From Siphonodentalium dalli (taxonomy: Eukaryota > Mollusca > Scaphopoda > Gadilida > Siphonodentaliidae), in contig CP136064.1 of the NCBI GenBank assembly GCA_032622095.1, positions 136,295,954-136,359,953 of the forward strand: a stretch of 64,000 bases of DNA. Direction: 5' to 3'. Each line of letters opens with the position of its first letter. Position 1 is the first letter of the stretch. The position numbers were made by a program, and so were the translations under genes. Below, piece by piece: positions 62,913 through 64,000 of the stretch. Under the pieces are notes generated by a model. That model ran no database searches, was not told where the DNA came from, and saw only the letters and a program-made list of their open reading frames with translations.

Positions 62913-63335
62913 CTCAATTGACACGTTAGTAGCGATGAATAATAATGTGCCTTGTAATAGCCAGGTTCAGACACCCATAACACTAATTTTTAATGATTCA
63001 TTTGTATGAATGTTTAGCTAATAATTCAAACAATCTGTTACTGCATGTTGAATTTAATAGCTGAGAATTCCTACAAATGAATCAATATGATTCAAGTAGC
63101 TGCTCTTTATAGCACATTTAGTCATCAAAGAATTAACATCCATATAATAATATTTGTAACTGCATGATTCTTTTCTCTTTTTTTATATGTTACTGCTTGT
63201 TGAACTTAATAGCTAAGAATTCCTACAAATTAATCAATAGGATTCAAGTCAATTCTCATTACAGCGCATTTAGTAACCAAAGGCTTAACATCCATATAAT
63301 AATATTTGTAACTGTAGGATTCTTTGCTTTTTTAG

Positions 63336-64000
63336 CTCACCTGAGACAAAGTCTCCGGTGGAGCTATAGTCATCACTCCTCGTCCGTCGTCCGTCCGTCC
63401 GTCCGTCTGTCGTCTGTCTGTCTGTCCGTCCGTCAACTTTTTTAAAAACAGCTTCTCCTCTGAAACCATCATACCGAATTGGTTCATATTTGGTGTGGAT
63501 GTTCCCTAGGTGACTCTCATTCAGATTTGTTCAAATGAGGTCACCAAGTCAAATAGTTTTGATGTCAGGACCATAAGTATTTTTCCACATAGTAATTCTT
63601 AAAACGACTTCTTTTCTGAAGTTGTCGGGCCGAATGGGTTCATATTTGGTATGAGGGTACCTTGGGTGACTGTGGTTCAGATTTGTTCAAATGAGGTCAC
63701 TGGGTCAAATGTAGGTGGGGCTATGGACATAAATCTGAATTTAAAAAAAAAAAATTCAATTTAACTTATTGCTCAATTTAACCAAAATATATATATATAT
63801 ATATATATATTTTATTTTTAATAATTTTTTTTTGTTGTATTATTTTTAAATAAAAAAATCATTAAAATTTTGAAGAACCTATGACATTACATCTTTGGGA
63901 GGGGAGGGGAGGTACCTCTAGTCACTCCACTATATTTGGTTGAAATCAGGGGTTTGGGAGAAATCAGGAACAGACAGATGTACAGAAATGTTCAGTAAAT
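63336..64000 (+). mobile_element. Second AGCTC-type family: head and first monomers
   Basis: Head AGCTCACCTGAGAC pairs with GTCTCCGGTGGAGCT as a hairpin, followed by TCATCACTCCTCGTCCG, a (CCGT)n/(CTGT)n run (63386-63435) and GTCAACTTTTTT. Monomers with TTCATATTTGGT, CAGATTTGTTCAAATGAGGTCAC and TAGTAATTCTTAAAAC follow. The order hairpin, simple repeat, GTCAAC, monomers is the same as in element E. Left-copy counterpart 35700-36040 lacks the head. Confidence 0.8.
63386..63435 (+). repeat. (CCGT)n/(CTGT)n simple repeat
   Basis: Runs of GTCCGTCCGTCCGTC and CTGTCTGTCTGTCC in the element head. Confidence 0.9.

Larger units (their letters stand above)
60398..63335. other. F2 flank, right copy, second part, no gene seen
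   Basis: Matches about 31538-35712 without the 1215 bp hAT. Single-base differences are sparse. Holds the inverted AGCTC-type head (60549-60600), the foldback MITE and the degenerate hAT-like element listed separately. Confidence 0.75.
51720..64000 (+). repeat. Right copy of the large segmental duplication
   Basis: Counterpart of about 26030-36040. It lacks the 966, 468 and 1215 bp insertions of the left copy, and has the 4452 bp insertion and the longer head of the second family near 63336. It continues past the window end. Confidence 0.92.

Overview
The window looks like animal nuclear DNA, most likely from a marine invertebrate such as a mollusc or another lophotrochozoan. That reading rests on style only: long satellite-bearing elements, hAT and TTAA-flanked transposons, an EEP-RT non-LTR retrotransposon, and many elements starting with an AGCTC hairpin followed by a short simple repeat. 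I cannot name a species. I found no host protein-coding gene, rRNA, tRNA or CRISPR. The only convincing protein-coding sequence is a decayed retrotransposon on the minus strand (43147-46302). Nearly all other open frames are by-products of tandem repeats.

Layout. 1-7054 is a higher-order tandem repeat of alternating 1.55 kb and 2.40 kb units (3943 bp dimer). 7055-7221 is a perfect palindrome. 7222-27035 is a very long satellite array of 163 and 176 bp monomers, split by seven copies of a 238 bp module into units of 2660, 1632, 5197, 2988, 2310, 2605 and about 2350 bp. 27171-28989 is a shorter satellite-cored element of the same family. 29980-36040 is a non-satellite flank (here F2) carrying several transposons. 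36229-38713 is another satellite-cored element. 38796-40860 holds hairpin-bearing tandem repeats and fragments of other elements. 40920-42600 is a degenerate minisatellite of about 42-45 bp. 42651-42776 plus 48123-48209 is a second flank (F1), split by the retrotransposon insertion 42777-48122. 48210-53012 is a second satellite array, 53013-54863 a second short satellite-cored element, and 54864-64000 a second copy of F2.

The stretches ~26.0-36.04 kb and ~51.7-64.0 kb are direct paralogous copies. Comparing them gives natural filled and empty sites for four transposons: a 966 bp hAT-like element, a 468 bp TTAA element and a 1215 bp hAT element in the left copy, and a 4452 bp element with 4 bp target duplications in the right copy.

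How it fits together. The satellite monomers are the core of a mobile-looking element (here called E). It has a hairpin head starting TTAGCTCAAC, a variable number of monomers, and a tail ending AAGTTGAGCTA plus a short palindrome. E sits between F1 and F2. The 4452 bp element carries a diverged minisatellite-F1-F2 segment with no E, so it appears to preserve the pre-insertion arrangement. The module scattered through the big array is F1 plus the E head, always joined to a monomer at the same TTT microhomology. This indicates that one recombination event captured the flank and was then amplified. The best candidate for a new system in this window is therefore a satellite-cored mobile element that grew into a roughly 20 kb higher-order array and carried its own insertion flank along as a repeat marker.
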